This document shows positions 1-8,887 of a stretch of DNA of 46,955 nt, one piece after another. The notes under the pieces were generated by a model that was given only the letters and a program-made list of their open reading frames with translations, had not been told where the DNA came from and searched no databases. The position numbers and the translations under genes are program-made. The DNA comes from Chlorobiota bacterium (GTDB lineage: Bacteria > Bacteroidota > Bacteroidia > Bacteroidales > JAADJA01): positions 1-46,955 of the forward strand of contig JAADJA010000086.1 of assembly GCA_013151015.1 (NCBI GenBank), in the 5' to 3' direction. Numbering within the stretch: the first letter of the stretch is position 1; each line of letters begins with the position of its first letter.

Positions 1-1299
1 TTGTTCAGTTCCTTATTCGTTATTGTTAATTATTTTTTTGGGATAGGTATCCAAAAGCATTTAAAAAAGCCGAAACAAAAATTGATTTTTTGGACTGGGA
101 TCATTATTGATATTGGTATCCTTGCATTTTTCAAGTATATAAATTTTATCTTCGAAAACCTGAATTACCTTCTTTCCTGGTTGCCCGACAGTCCTTCTAT
201 CCCATATCTGTCCCTTATTCTTCCCGTTGGGATATCGTATTACACTTTTCAGGCTTTGGGGTATTTGATAAGGATAAACCGGGGGGCCGAGAAAGCCGAA
301 AAACATATCGGGATATTCGCAACTTACCTGTTGTTCTTTCCAAAGTTTCTTTCAGGGCCTGTTGAAAGGTCGAATCATTTTTTTCCGCAAATGCACTCCA
401 AAATTGCGTTTGATGGGGATACTGTCAGTAAGGGCTTAAGGTTGTTTTTGTGGGGTTTGTTCAAAAAGGTGGTCATTGCGAATAATTTGGCCGGGCCGGT
501 CCAGATGGTGTACGGCAACCTTCACGAATACTCGGGGCTACCGCTGATTATCGTGCTGTTTTTGCAAGCAATTTACCTTTATGCCGATTTTTCTGGCTAT
601 ACCGACATGGCCTTGGGATCGGCAAAAATGCTTGGCATCGACATTATTGACAACTTCAACAGGCCGTTTTTATCGAAAAGCGTTACGGAGTTTTGGCGGC
701 GGTGGCATATTTCACTTTCATCGTGGTGCAACGATTTTATTTTTACCCCATTTATCGTGAAATACCGCAAGATGGGGAACAAAGCGGCGGTTATCGGCAT
801 CTTCCTTACTTTTTTCGTAATTGGGATATGGCATGGAGCCAAATGGACGTATGTGATGCTTGGTGTTTTTCAGGGCCTTGCCATAGTTTATGAATTCTAT
901 ACAAAAAGGAAACGGAAGCAGATTGCGGCAAAACTCCCAACGAGACTGGTAGGGCTTGTCGGTATTGCAGCTACGTTTATTTTTTTTAGTTTTTCGCTTG
1001 TTCTGTTCAATGCTGATTCACTTCACGAGTCCTGGTATTTTGTCGTAAATCTCTTTTCATTTGACATTGATAATCCGTTTAAGCTAAATATGATTGTTGA
1101 CCGGACCGGGTTTTTGATAGGTTTGGGCGGGTTTGCTTTGTTAATGATAAAAGAAATCATGCAGGAAAGCGGAGTGGATGTTGTCAATCTTTTTCTAAAA
1201 CAACCTCGTTATATACGATGGGCGGGGTACTATACGATCCTGGTTTTGGTTTATAATTTCAGTCAAATGAAGGAGACCTTTGTTTATCTTCAATTTTAA
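1..1299 (+). CDS. MBOAT family O-acyltransferase (AlgI/DltB-like), 5' truncated
   Basis: Polytopic membrane protein that would transfer an acyl group, often acetyl, to an extracytoplasmic glycan. The 432 visible residues contain many hydrophobic segments. The MBOAT signature is clear: EFWRRWHISLSSW with His236, and GIWHGAKW with His278, which matches the catalytic His of AlgI. Family members normally have a further 30-60 N-terminal residues with one or two more membrane segments, and the frame is open to the first base, so the TTG at position 1 is probably not the real start and the gene is cut by the window edge. The next gene starts 9 bases later and encodes an SGNH-like protein, the usual partner of such acyltransferases. 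The acyl donor and the target glycan cannot be read from the sequence. Confidence 0.9.
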   Translation: MFSSLFVIVNYFFGIGIQKHLKKPKQKLIFWTGIIIDIGILAFFKYINFIFENLNYLLSWLPDSPSIPYLSLILPVGISYYTFQALGYLIRINRGAEKAEKHIGIFATYLLFFPKFLSGPVERSNHFFPQMHSKIAFDGDTVSKGLRLFLWGLFKKVVIANNLAGPVQMVYGNLHEYSGLPLIIVLFLQAIYLYADFSGYTDMALGSAKMLGIDIIDNFNRPFLSKSVTEFWRRWHISLSSWCNDFIFTPFIVKYRKMGNKAAVIGIFLTFFVIGIWHGAKWTYVMLGVFQGLAIVYEFYTKRKRKQIAAKLPTRLVGLVGIAATFIFFSFSLVLFNADSLHESWYFVVNLFSFDIDNPFKLNMIVDRTGFLIGLGGFALLMIKEIMQESGVDVVNLFLKQPRYIRWAGYYTILVLVYNFSQMKETFVYLQF

Positions 1300-1308
1300 A
1301 AAGGAAAA

Positions 1309-2238
1309 ATGGGCAAGTATCTTTTAAAAGTGTTTTATTTTACTATACCGGTTTTGGCCGTGCTTCTTTTTATTGTCGTAATTGACCCTTATGAACTTGT
1401 CAATATTTCGCACCTGATCAGTGCCCAATCGAAAATAGCGGTCCTCAACCGTTCCGATGAGGCTTCCCCGCGAGGGAACATGTTGTGGAAAACAATCCAT
1501 TTTAAAAGGGAACCAAAAAGCAAGTTGATTATTGGCGATTCGCAGGGTCGTAAGATAAAGGAATCGATCATAAAGGAAGTCAGTGGAGAGGATTACTTTA
1601 ATTATTGTTGCGAAGGGGCGAGTTATGAGACGATGATCGATGTTTTTTGGTTTGCGGCCAGGCAGGTTAAGTTGGAAAAGGTTGTCTTTCAGGTCGGTTA
1701 TGCGAATTACAGTGCAAACCGCTCTTATAACCTTTTTCATTTCGGGATCGACATAACCGATGAACCCTATACGTATTTTACAACCCCCGATATCCTTGTG
1801 GACTCCTACGAAAACTTGTTGTTCGCAATTACGAAAAACCGTAGTTTGGTGGAGAATTCATATGAGTACCAGGATCCTGCTGATTTGGACAGTTTGTCGG
1901 AATTTAGGTTGGGGCTTTTCTTCGGTGATTACGAATACCCGGCGAAATTCTATGCTGAGTTGAAAAAAATATCGGATTATTGCAAAGACAATAATATCCA
2001 ATTAAGCTTTCTTATTCTTCCTGTTTATGATAGGGTCACCGAATATCTGAAAGACAATGGCCTTGAAGTGGTTAGTTTGAGGTTTAAGGAGGATATGCAC
2101 CGGCTTGGGAAAACCTATGATTTTGAATTGCCAAGTGAAATGACGGGAACAAGGGCCAATTTCATCGATTATTTTCACCCTAAGCAACCTATCCTTGATA
2201 AAATCACAAGGGAAGTCTGGGGCAAACAAAACGAATAA
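1309..2238 (+). CDS. SGNH/GDSL-like membrane-anchored partner of the MBOAT protein
   Basis: A 309-residue protein with one N-terminal membrane segment (about residues 5-26) and an extracytoplasmic body. GDSQGR carries a candidate nucleophile Ser78, and DYFH near the end (Asp287, His290) matches the DxxH block of SGNH hydrolases, so all three catalytic positions appear present. Proteins of this kind (AlgX, AlgJ, DltD-like) complete the acyl transfer started by the MBOAT membrane enzyme. The gene follows the MBOAT gene by 9 bases on the same strand and is almost certainly cotranscribed. It converges with the acyl ligase gene, the two ends lying 8 bases apart. The fold call rests on motifs and context, since overall sequence is divergent. 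Confidence 0.7.
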   Translation: MGKYLLKVFYFTIPVLAVLLFIVVIDPYELVNISHLISAQSKIAVLNRSDEASPRGNMLWKTIHFKREPKSKLIIGDSQGRKIKESIIKEVSGEDYFNYCCEGASYETMIDVFWFAARQVKLEKVVFQVGYANYSANRSYNLFHFGIDITDEPYTYFTTPDILVDSYENLLFAITKNRSLVENSYEYQDPADLDSLSEFRLGLFFGDYEYPAKFYAELKKISDYCKDNNIQLSFLILPVYDRVTEYLKDNGLEVVSLRFKEDMHRLGKTYDFELPSEMTGTRANFIDYFHPKQPILDKITREVWGKQNE

Positions 2239-2246
2239 AGCATTCG

Positions 2247-3707
2247 CTATTTCACTCTTTTTCCTGATGTGTTGAACGTGAGTTTGGTGTCAAATTCTAT
2301 TTCCTTGGGAATCTTGTGCCGGGAAAGGTGCTTGGCACAAAACTGTTGAATTTTATATTTGTCCAATTTCCCCAAATCCCCATCATTTACATAAACGATT
2401 GCTTTTATGGCTTCGCCCGTAATGTCGTCCGAAATTGCATGGATCGTGCAATCGATCACTCCGGGGAAACCAACGATAACTTCCTCTATTTCCTTTGGGC
2501 TAATCCGAATCCCCCTTACCTTCAAAATTTCCTTTTCACGGCTTTTTATGTAGATGAATCCGTCATCGTCAATGCTTGCCAAATCACCTGTATGCAGCCA
2601 TCCCTCCCTGAGCACTTCCATTGTGGCTTTCTTGTCCTTGAAATATCCCTGCATGATGTTTTCCCCTTTGGCAATTATTTCGCCAACTTCCCCGGCTTTC
2701 ACGGGCTTGCCTTTTTTGTCAACCACCTTGAGTTCAACCCCGGGAATCCCTTTGCCAATTGATCCCGTTTTCTTTTTTAAATCCTTTGGGGGGAGATAAG
2801 ATAAGCGCGCAGTGGCTTCCGTTTGTCCGTACATCACATAAAAATCAATATCGGGAAAAGCAGAAACGAACTCCCTGATAAACGAGGTGTGCAATTTGCC
2901 TCCGGCTTGTGTAACATATTTTAGGTGAGGGAAATGAGTGTCTTTGAAATCCTTTGATTTTCGCAAGAGTATTTGAAAATGGCTTGGGACACCGGCAAAC
3001 CCGGTACATTTATATTTCTTTAGATCGTTAATGATGGTTCCAAGGAACATAAAGCTGTTGTTAAGTACAACGGAGCCACCTACTTTCAAATGGGTGTGCA
3101 ACAACGAAAGCCCATAACAATAATGAAAGGGCAAAACCACCTGGACAATATCGTTTTGTGAAAGTTTGAGGTATTCAATTATTGAACTGGTATTGGCAAT
3201 GATATTCTTATGCGAGATCATTACCCCTTTTTGTTCTCCTGTGGAACCTGAAGTAAAAATTATTTCTGCTGTTCTGTTTTCATCAAATTCGGCAATATCC
3301 ATATCCTCAAAACCAGAAACATCCGATGTGGCTTGGCCGTTCAGATAACCGTTCAGGATTGTAAATGAGAAATCTTCGAATTTTCGCAAGTTCCTCGGAC
3401 TTATAAACGCTTTTTTTGTTTCGGCGAGTTCGACGATTTTTCTTAGGTTTTCCTTCTCAAGAGAAGGGTTTACGGGAATACAAATATTACCTGATTTCAG
3501 GATAGCAAGATAGCTTTTGATGAAAAACACAGAATTTTCGCTAATAAGGAATATGGGATTGTTTTCACCAAATTGATTGAATAAGCCCCTTGCGGTTTCA
3601 ATGCTCTCATTGTATAGCTTTGAATAAGATATGGTTTCGCCCGGCCCTAAAACAAAGTCATTGTTGTAACCGGCCCAATTCTCAAAAAGATAATCGAAGA
3701 CATTCAT
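2247..3707 (-). CDS. AMP-forming acyl-CoA synthetase / acyl ligase
   Basis: A 486-residue ANL-superfamily adenylating enzyme. In order it shows the P-loop FTSGSTGEQKGVMISH (about 151-167), the YGQTEAT block, GWLHTGDLASIDDDG with the ATP-binding Asp, the hinge KVRGIRISPKEIEEVI, and a C-terminal NTSGK with the adenylation Lys at 483. It would activate a carboxylic acid as an acyl-AMP and pass it to CoA or a carrier protein; the substrate is unknown. Its start lies 9 bases after the stop of the NadE-like gene upstream, so the two are probably one transcript. No acyl carrier protein gene is visible, but the group runs off the left edge. The nearby MBOAT and SGNH genes suggest a role in making or attaching an acyl decoration, which is inference. 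Confidence 0.85.
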   Translation of the reverse strand: MNVFDYLFENWAGYNNDFVLGPGETISYSKLYNESIETARGLFNQFGENNPIFLISENSVFFIKSYLAILKSGNICIPVNPSLEKENLRKIVELAETKKAFISPRNLRKFEDFSFTILNGYLNGQATSDVSGFEDMDIAEFDENRTAEIIFTSGSTGEQKGVMISHKNIIANTSSIIEYLKLSQNDIVQVVLPFHYCYGLSLLHTHLKVGGSVVLNNSFMFLGTIINDLKKYKCTGFAGVPSHFQILLRKSKDFKDTHFPHLKYVTQAGGKLHTSFIREFVSAFPDIDFYVMYGQTEATARLSYLPPKDLKKKTGSIGKGIPGVELKVVDKKGKPVKAGEVGEIIAKGENIMQGYFKDKKATMEVLREGWLHTGDLASIDDDGFIYIKSREKEILKVRGIRISPKEIEEVIVGFPGVIDCTIHAISDDITGEAIKAIVYVNDGDLGKLDKYKIQQFCAKHLSRHKIPKEIEFDTKLTFNTSGKRVK

Positions 3708-3716
3708 AATAACAGC

Positions 3717-4712
3717 CTAATCGTTTCCGGGATAATAAATAGGTTGATGCCGGAGATATTCGGTGGTTTTCATTTTTCGGGCAAAGTTGCAGAAAATAAT
3801 TTCCACTTCTTCCTTTGTTTTGCCCATCACCTTTGCTACTTCCTGTGTGTCATATCCATTCTCAAATCCGTACCACATTATGTCCAAAATGTCAAAAGGA
3901 AGTTGATAGAAAAATTCTTCCTGTGTCTGTTCGGCAGTATAGGTATCAGTTGTGGGTGTCCGGTCAATAATTTCCTGCGGAACACCAAGGTGTTCGGCAA
4001 GTTGGTAAACCTGTGTTTTGTAAAGTCCGGCCAAAGGGAAGACATCGGCACCGCCATCGCCGTATTTTACAAAAAAGCCCTCGTCTATTTCTTGTTTGTT
4101 GGCTGTGCCGATAACAATGTAATGCAATAATTCAGCGTAATAATAAACAATGGCCATCCGGCTTCTTTGCTTGAAATTGGAAGCCGCCACGATCTGCAAA
4201 TAGTCGATTACCGGCAGTACTTTGCTTTTTTGATCTCCGTTGGGTGCAATAATGGTAAGGTAAAAAAGAGGGGGCAGGTTTTGGTTCAGGCCTGACTGAT
4301 GGACTCCGATTTTCATTTTGTATGATTTGGGCTCGTATTCGGGAAACACATGTTTAACGGCTTCATCACGTCTATCATAGCAGGCAAATCCGTTCAGGGC
4401 CGGTGAAATATTCTCGACAACTGTTTTCACGCCATACTGTTTGGCGAGGTCACCTGCAAGTTTCAGGCTATCCGGACTTGAGTCTTTTTCGGGGATCATT
4501 ACGCCAAAAACCCGATCGCTTCCAAGTGCATTTACTGCCAATGCCATGGAAACAGAAGAATCAATTCCCCCACTGATCCCTATAACAGTTCCCCTTCTTT
4601 TGTATTCCTTAAAAGTGTCATCTTTTAATTTTTGACCTAATTTTTCGACAAGTGCAGGAATGTCGTCGATTTTTAAAATGTCTTTTGAAAAAGGTTTTTT
4701 GTTTGGGTGCAT
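3717..4712 (-). CDS. nadE: NAD+ synthase-like ATP-pyrophosphatase (NadE family)
   Basis: Contains the PP-loop SGGIDSSVS near the N terminus, the block SRMAIVYYYAELLHYIVIGTANK typical of NadE split over two halves, and KYGDGGADVFPLAGLYKT, all marks of ammonia-dependent NAD synthetase. It has no glutaminase domain. The frame is open to an ATG at 4754, but a TATATTTG -7 box overlaps that stretch, so the ATG at 4712 (331 residues, beginning MHPNKK) is the likely start. The middle of the protein has a longer insert than a standard NadE, and the gene is linked to an acyl ligase and an MBOAT pair. Paralogues of this type occur in surface-polysaccharide clusters under the NAD synthase name, so the substrate may be another acyl-adenylate. 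Family call sure, biological substrate not. Confidence 0.75.
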   Translation of the reverse strand: MHPNKKPFSKDILKIDDIPALVEKLGQKLKDDTFKEYKRRGTVIGISGGIDSSVSMALAVNALGSDRVFGVMIPEKDSSPDSLKLAGDLAKQYGVKTVVENISPALNGFACYDRRDEAVKHVFPEYEPKSYKMKIGVHQSGLNQNLPPLFYLTIIAPNGDQKSKVLPVIDYLQIVAASNFKQRSRMAIVYYYAELLHYIVIGTANKQEIDEGFFVKYGDGGADVFPLAGLYKTQVYQLAEHLGVPQEIIDRTPTTDTYTAEQTQEEFFYQLPFDILDIMWYGFENGYDTQEVAKVMGKTKEEVEIIFCNFARKMKTTEYLRHQPIYYPGND

Positions 4713-4743
4713 AATACGAATTTTAAAAAATGGGTCTGAACCA

Positions 4744-4751
4744 CAAATATA
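4744..4751 (-). promoter_or_regulatory. Bacteroidota -7 box upstream of the NadE-like gene
   Basis: On the minus strand this reads TATATTTG, a full match to TAnnTTTG, about 30 bases upstream of the ATG at 4712. A TTG occurs about 22 bases further upstream as a weak -33 element. It would give the NadE-like gene and the acyl ligase their own transcript, and it argues against translation starting at 4754. Confidence 0.5.
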
Positions 4752-4770
4752 CATTTACTTTTTGGAAATG

Positions 4771-6120
4771 TTACAAGGGGATAACTTTTTCTACTCTGTT
4801 TCTTTTTAAATGACCCCTGATTATTTGCCGGATATCCCTGTTGTCAGGATAGGAGCGGATACAGTCCTTAAGTTGTCCAACGGAAGTTTGCCCATTCAAA
4901 TCAAAATCAAGGTATCCAAAACCAAGGTATTTATTGTGTTCAACTATCACAACCGAATGTTCGCCAGGATTTCTTCCTTTGTCGATAAGAATGAAATCCT
5001 CGTTTTGGAAACGGTAGGGTTCAATTGCTTGTTTTGCCCTTGAATTATATGTGTTGGGGCTCTCTTCCTGAATACAGGCGCCATTGCATTGTTTGATGTT
5101 ATATTGAAAACAAGCCCTTTTTGTGTCAAACAACCCACAAAGCTTCTGGCAAAGCTGAAAGGCTTCGGTCAACATGAACAAATGGTTTTTTGCTGCCTGG
5201 TGCGATGAGAAACTTGTCAAGGGCATTTTATCCAAAACGTTCTTTTCAATTTTCAACCTCAGGTATTTGTTCTCGTCAAAATATGAATAAATCCCCCATT
5301 GAAAGCTGTTCCTGCGCTGTGCCCGGTTGTATTTCGGGGTGTGCTTTTTTATTTCGTTCGATTCAAGCAACAAGGCGACCAATTCGCTCCCGGTAATTTC
5401 AAAACCGATATCCGCAATTTCGTTCCGCATTTCAATGGCCCGTTTTGAGCCATTATTGCTCAGGTGCGATAAAACCCGGTCATGGATGTTGATGCTTTTC
5501 CCAATGTAAATTATACTTCCCTTGTCATTATAAAAATAATACACCCCTGTTTTTTCGGGAAGGCTTTCAATTTGCTTTCTGTCGAGGCTTGTGTTCAATC
5601 CCTGATAGGTCAATGCTTTTAGGTTTTTCTCAAGTTTCAAAAGAATTTCAAAAAGTTCCACGGTTGCTTTGGCGTCCCCAAAGGCTCGGTGCCTGTTTTT
5701 AATGTTGATGCCCAATTCGATGCAGATTTTCCCTAAAGCGTATGAACGTCGTCCCGGTAAAAGTTTTCTGCTCAGTTTTGCCGTGCATATTTTGTCACGG
5801 TGATAATCATATCCAAATTCCTTAAACTCCTTGCGGATGAAATTATAATCGAAATGTACGTTGTGCCCAACAAAGATTGTCCCCTCGGTCATCTCTACGA
5901 TTTTCCTGGCAACCTCATAAAACTTGGGCGCATTTTCGACCATCTTGTTATTGATGCCTGTAAGTTGGGTTATCCGGTACGAAATCTTCTTTTCGGGATT
6001 CAAGAGAGTCGTAAATTCATCCGTTATCTTTTTCCCATCATGGACGTAAACCGCAATCTCCGTAATTTTTTCGTTCCGGGGGCTCAGTCCGGTGGTTTCT
6101 ATGTCGATGATGGAATACAC
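4771..6120 (-). CDS. DEDDh exonuclease fused to GIY-YIG nuclease (UvrC-like)
   Basis: A 449-residue two-nuclease protein. Residues 1-165 are a DnaQ-like 3'-5' exonuclease with DIETTGL (Asp6, Glu8), GHNVHFDYNF (Asp91) and HRAFGDA (His144, Asp149), the full DEDDh set. Residues 190-275 form a GIY-YIG nuclease module with GVYYFY, YIGKS and a later LLLESNEIKKH carrying the metal-binding Glu. Further on, RACFQYNIKQCNGAC resembles the Cys-containing segment of UvrC. Such fusions are common in Bacteroidota and Actinobacteria and are thought to act in DNA repair. The gene begins 30 bases after the stop of the three-Cys protein gene on the same strand, so it could be read through from the regulator-TcmP operon, but its base composition is closer to the housekeeping genes. 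Confidence 0.85.
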   Translation of the reverse strand: MYSIIDIETTGLSPRNEKITEIAVYVHDGKKITDEFTTLLNPEKKISYRITQLTGINNKMVENAPKFYEVARKIVEMTEGTIFVGHNVHFDYNFIRKEFKEFGYDYHRDKICTAKLSRKLLPGRRSYALGKICIELGINIKNRHRAFGDAKATVELFEILLKLEKNLKALTYQGLNTSLDRKQIESLPEKTGVYYFYNDKGSIIYIGKSINIHDRVLSHLSNNGSKRAIEMRNEIADIGFEITGSELVALLLESNEIKKHTPKYNRAQRRNSFQWGIYSYFDENKYLRLKIEKNVLDKMPLTSFSSHQAAKNHLFMLTEAFQLCQKLCGLFDTKRACFQYNIKQCNGACIQEESPNTYNSRAKQAIEPYRFQNEDFILIDKGRNPGEHSVVIVEHNKYLGFGYLDFDLNGQTSVGQLKDCIRSYPDNRDIRQIIRGHLKRNRVEKVIPL

Positions 6121-6150
6121 AAGTCGTTTGTGAAAATGATTTCAATGGTA

Positions 6151-6927
6151 TTAATTTGCTTTTGTTTTATAGGCTGACCTTGGCATTTCCTGAATAATTT
6201 GCCCATTTAATTCACATCCTCCTTTGGCATATTGTTTATGCCCTTTAAGCATAGTTGGGTCGTTCATGTTCATGTTATGCATTTTTTTGCCCCATTGCTT
6301 GAAAAAGAATGGAACATTGTGAGTTTGGCATTTATTGTAAATATAATCAATCCATTCCTGTTTTATTTCCCTTGCCTTATGACCTGACTCTCCACCAACA
6401 ATTACCCAATCAATAAGATCAAGTTGCAAAGAATACAAAGGACCTATTAATGGTTCGCAAGAAATGAATTTAATGAATGCCGGTGTTTTGACCAAGTGTG
6501 TTATCCGTTCAGCAACATGCTCGTTTTCTACTGAAACCCCCATCCAAATATTAGAGGTCCAGTTTAATAATGGTGCTATTTGCATGAGTCTTTCCGATCG
6601 TTTTGTCAAAACCTGATAAGTATGTTGTGGCGTATTGTTCATTACTTCAAATACACTTTTAATGAATTCGAAGGGAATGTCATTATGAAATAAATCACTC
6701 ATTGAATCAACAAACACAACAGTTGGTTTTTTCCATTTATAGGGTTCATTAAGTGCATTATAATGAACAGCAATTTTGAATCCATCTTTGTATTTGTCCA
6801 TCCCCATTGCTTTCAGTCGTTTAGACATGGTTTCTGCATAACAATACAAACATCCGGTTGATATTTTCGTACATCCTGTTGTTGGGTTCCAAGTGGTTTC
6901 CGTCCATTCAATATTTGATTTTGCCAT
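6151..6927 (-). CDS. Phage Gp37/Gp68-family three-Cys protein (DUF5131), radical-SAM-like
   Basis: A 258-residue protein starting with NIEWTETTWNPTTGC. The cluster Cys19-x6-Cys26-x2-Cys29 resembles the radical-SAM iron-sulfur motif. Other family blocks visible are VFVDSMSDLFH, WMGVSVEN, CEPLIGPL, GGESG (178-182) and KQWGKK (210-215). Members occur in phages and bacterial islands and regularly sit next to TcmP. The reaction is not established; a radical-based chemistry on nucleic acid is inference. The start codon lies 2 bases after the stop of tcmP, which indicates translational coupling. The gene is visibly more AT-rich than the flanking housekeeping genes, consistent with transfer. Confidence 0.88.
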   Translation of the reverse strand: MAKSNIEWTETTWNPTTGCTKISTGCLYCYAETMSKRLKAMGMDKYKDGFKIAVHYNALNEPYKWKKPTVVFVDSMSDLFHNDIPFEFIKSVFEVMNNTPQHTYQVLTKRSERLMQIAPLLNWTSNIWMGVSVENEHVAERITHLVKTPAFIKFISCEPLIGPLYSLQLDLIDWVIVGGESGHKAREIKQEWIDYIYNKCQTHNVPFFFKQWGKKMHNMNMNDPTMLKGHKQYAKGGCELNGQIIQEMPRSAYKTKAN

Positions 6928-6929
6928 GA

Positions 6930-8048
6930 TTATTTAAGTCTTAAAGTTACCTTTGAGAATTCGTTTTTGTAGTCTCTGTAATTAATATAAAAAGCTCCCT
7001 TTCTTGCTTTTTGACCATTTTTTAGAATAACATCCAATTTGCTGGTTTGTTGCCAATTTTTAAGTATTTCGTTCGTGTGTTTGGGTAAAAAACTTTTTCG
7101 TAGTGTGAATACATATATTTCGCCATTAGTTTTAGTGGCTTTTGAAAGGAATTCACTGAGATTTTCTTCAAGTGGATTTGTTTTATCTTGAAAGAAAAGG
7201 CTTGGTTGGTTTCCTGAGTAATTCCATCCTTTGCCTTGTTCTTTGTCAATTTCCCACTTGGTTTCAAGCATTTTTTCAAAACCTCTAATATGTGGTGAAA
7301 AAAAGAATAAACAAAACACAGTACTTTCGTCTTTTTGGATTGTGAAACTATCAACAAAATAATTATCGCCTATTTTATTTTGAAAACCCTCTTTCATTTG
7401 ATTAATGAAACCCCAGACACTATCAGAACTTGTCCATTTTTCAAAAGGGACAATTTCTTCTAAAAAATCTTTTAAGGCTAATGGAGTGCCATTTGATTCA
7501 AAACGATACATGAATTGTGTTGGAAGCCATAATAATACTTCAGACTTGTTATTGGAAATTAGATTTTTAATGTGGCTTGTCTTTATGTGCTTATATTCAT
7601 AAGGGTCAATGAAAATAAAAGCTTTTTCATTTTTCAGGGCATTGAGTTTGTTGATTAGTTTTTGTAAATAATCTTTGTAATCAATATTGGAAAATTTTAA
7701 TTCTCCAAAGTATTCATAATAAAGGGATTTAAGTTTAATGGTACTTTTGACTTTTTCTATTTTGAAAGAATCTATATCATTAAAGAAGCAATTGATTTTT
7801 GGAATAAATTCTGATTTTGAAACATTCTTGAAATGAATATCTTTAACTGCACGCATGATAACTAATGGACTTCCTTCGCCTTCATTTTCGTATAAACCTT
7901 CCCCACAAAACAAATCAAATACATTTATTTCTTTTGTGTATCCGTCATTGCTAATTACATTAAGGTATCTTTTTAAGTATTCTCCAAGTAATTTGACTTT
8001 TGCTTGAGAATGATTCAATAAATTTGTTTTAACATTTTTTTTGGACAT
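6930..8048 (-). CDS. tcmP: Three-Cys-motif partner protein TcmP
   Basis: A 372-residue protein with VFDLFCGEG (43-51), GEGSPL (57-62) and FIDPYEY (146-152). These match the nucleotide-binding loop and the DPxG/Y-like motif of TcmP, whose fold resembles class I methyltransferases. The family is named for its constant association with the three-Cys Gp37/Gp68 protein, here the next gene. Function is unknown; the motifs suggest SAM binding and perhaps modification of nucleic acid. It follows the S24 regulator gene by 9 bases and precedes the three-Cys gene by 2, so the three genes look like one operon. AT-rich codon use suggests horizontal acquisition. Having the regulator as the first gene is the notable feature. 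Confidence 0.85.
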   Translation of the reverse strand: MSKKNVKTNLLNHSQAKVKLLGEYLKRYLNVISNDGYTKEINVFDLFCGEGLYENEGEGSPLVIMRAVKDIHFKNVSKSEFIPKINCFFNDIDSFKIEKVKSTIKLKSLYYEYFGELKFSNIDYKDYLQKLINKLNALKNEKAFIFIDPYEYKHIKTSHIKNLISNNKSEVLLWLPTQFMYRFESNGTPLALKDFLEEIVPFEKWTSSDSVWGFINQMKEGFQNKIGDNYFVDSFTIQKDESTVFCLFFFSPHIRGFEKMLETKWEIDKEQGKGWNYSGNQPSLFFQDKTNPLEENLSEFLSKATKTNGEIYVFTLRKSFLPKHTNEILKNWQQTSKLDVILKNGQKARKGAFYINYRDYKNEFSKVTLRLK

Positions 8049-8057
8049 AGTGCAAAG

Positions 8058-8858
8058 TTAAAAATTTAATTTCGTCTGTATCGCCATCACCTCTTTTCGT
8101 AAAGCCCTTACTTCATCCACCAAATCATCTTTTTCAATATTTTGTGGTGGCATTTCGGAACTGATGTAATTCACGAATTTCCAGACTTCTTTCACGTCTT
8201 TAATACTGATGTCGAATGGTTCATAAACTGTATTCAAAGAATGCAAAGTCAGTTTCCCCTCTTTTTCGATTTTGTTTTCGGCAATCTTGAACACGATCCC
8301 ATCGTCCATCGTAAGGACAATATATGGCATCCCGCTTTTGATATATTGCCAGTTCTCAACATACTCGGTGGTTACATAAGATTTGTCGGGAATAGGCAAC
8401 ATGGAATCCCCGCTGATCTGGAAAGTGCGGTATTTCCTTTGAGGTGATAAAAAGGGCAATTTGAAAGTCGGGAGTATCCTGATGTACTCGGGGTCGGCAA
8501 AACCTGCCGTATAACCGGCCCTTGCTTTTTCCGAGACCAGTTCGATATTTTCTTCGTTCATACTGTCAACCGTTGTGGCCAACACCCTGAGCTTGCTCCC
8601 TTTTATATATACATCATAACCCTTTTCAAGCTGTGACAGTTGGCTCTCCGGGAGTTCTTGCAAGTTGACTTTTAGCAGGGTGTCAATGGAAATTTGGTAA
8701 TAATCGGAAAAGGCCAAAAGGATTTCCACCGATGGTTTTGCGATCAGGTTTTCGTAACCGCTTAACGTGGAGCGTTTCATGTTCAATGAAAAGGCGACAT
8801 CGTCTTGTGTGCGGCCCTTACGTTTTCTCAGGAATTTAATGTTTTTGCTGAAGTGCAT
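8058..8858 (-). CDS. XRE-type regulator with LexA-like S24 peptidase domain
   Basis: From the ATG at 8858 (MHFSKN) this is 266 residues; the frame extends to 8915 but those residues overlap a REP-like palindrome. Residues 3-63 are a helix-turn-helix of the XRE type (RTQDDVAFSLNMKRSTLSGYEN). A C-terminal S24 domain has SGDSM with Ser152 and GIVFKIAEN with Lys191, the right spacing for the LexA/CI Ser-Lys dyad. KARAGY supplies an Ala114-Gly115 pair at the usual cleavage position. Such proteins repress their targets and are inactivated by RecA-promoted self-cleavage or otherwise. It ends 9 bases before tcmP, so it probably controls its own operon; dinB and dnaE on the other strand are further possible targets. 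A coiled tail closes the protein. The operator is not recognised. Confidence 0.85.
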   Translation of the reverse strand: MHFSKNIKFLRKRKGRTQDDVAFSLNMKRSTLSGYENLIAKPSVEILLAFSDYYQISIDTLLKVNLQELPESQLSQLEKGYDVYIKGSKLRVLATTVDSMNEENIELVSEKARAGYTAGFADPEYIRILPTFKLPFLSPQRKYRTFQISGDSMLPIPDKSYVTTEYVENWQYIKSGMPYIVLTMDDGIVFKIAENKIEKEGKLTLHSLNTVYEPFDISIKDVKEVWKFVNYISSEMPPQNIEKDDLVDEVRALRKEVMAIQTKLNF

Positions 8859-8887
8859 GGTTTTGTGTTTTTGTTTTTTATAATAAT

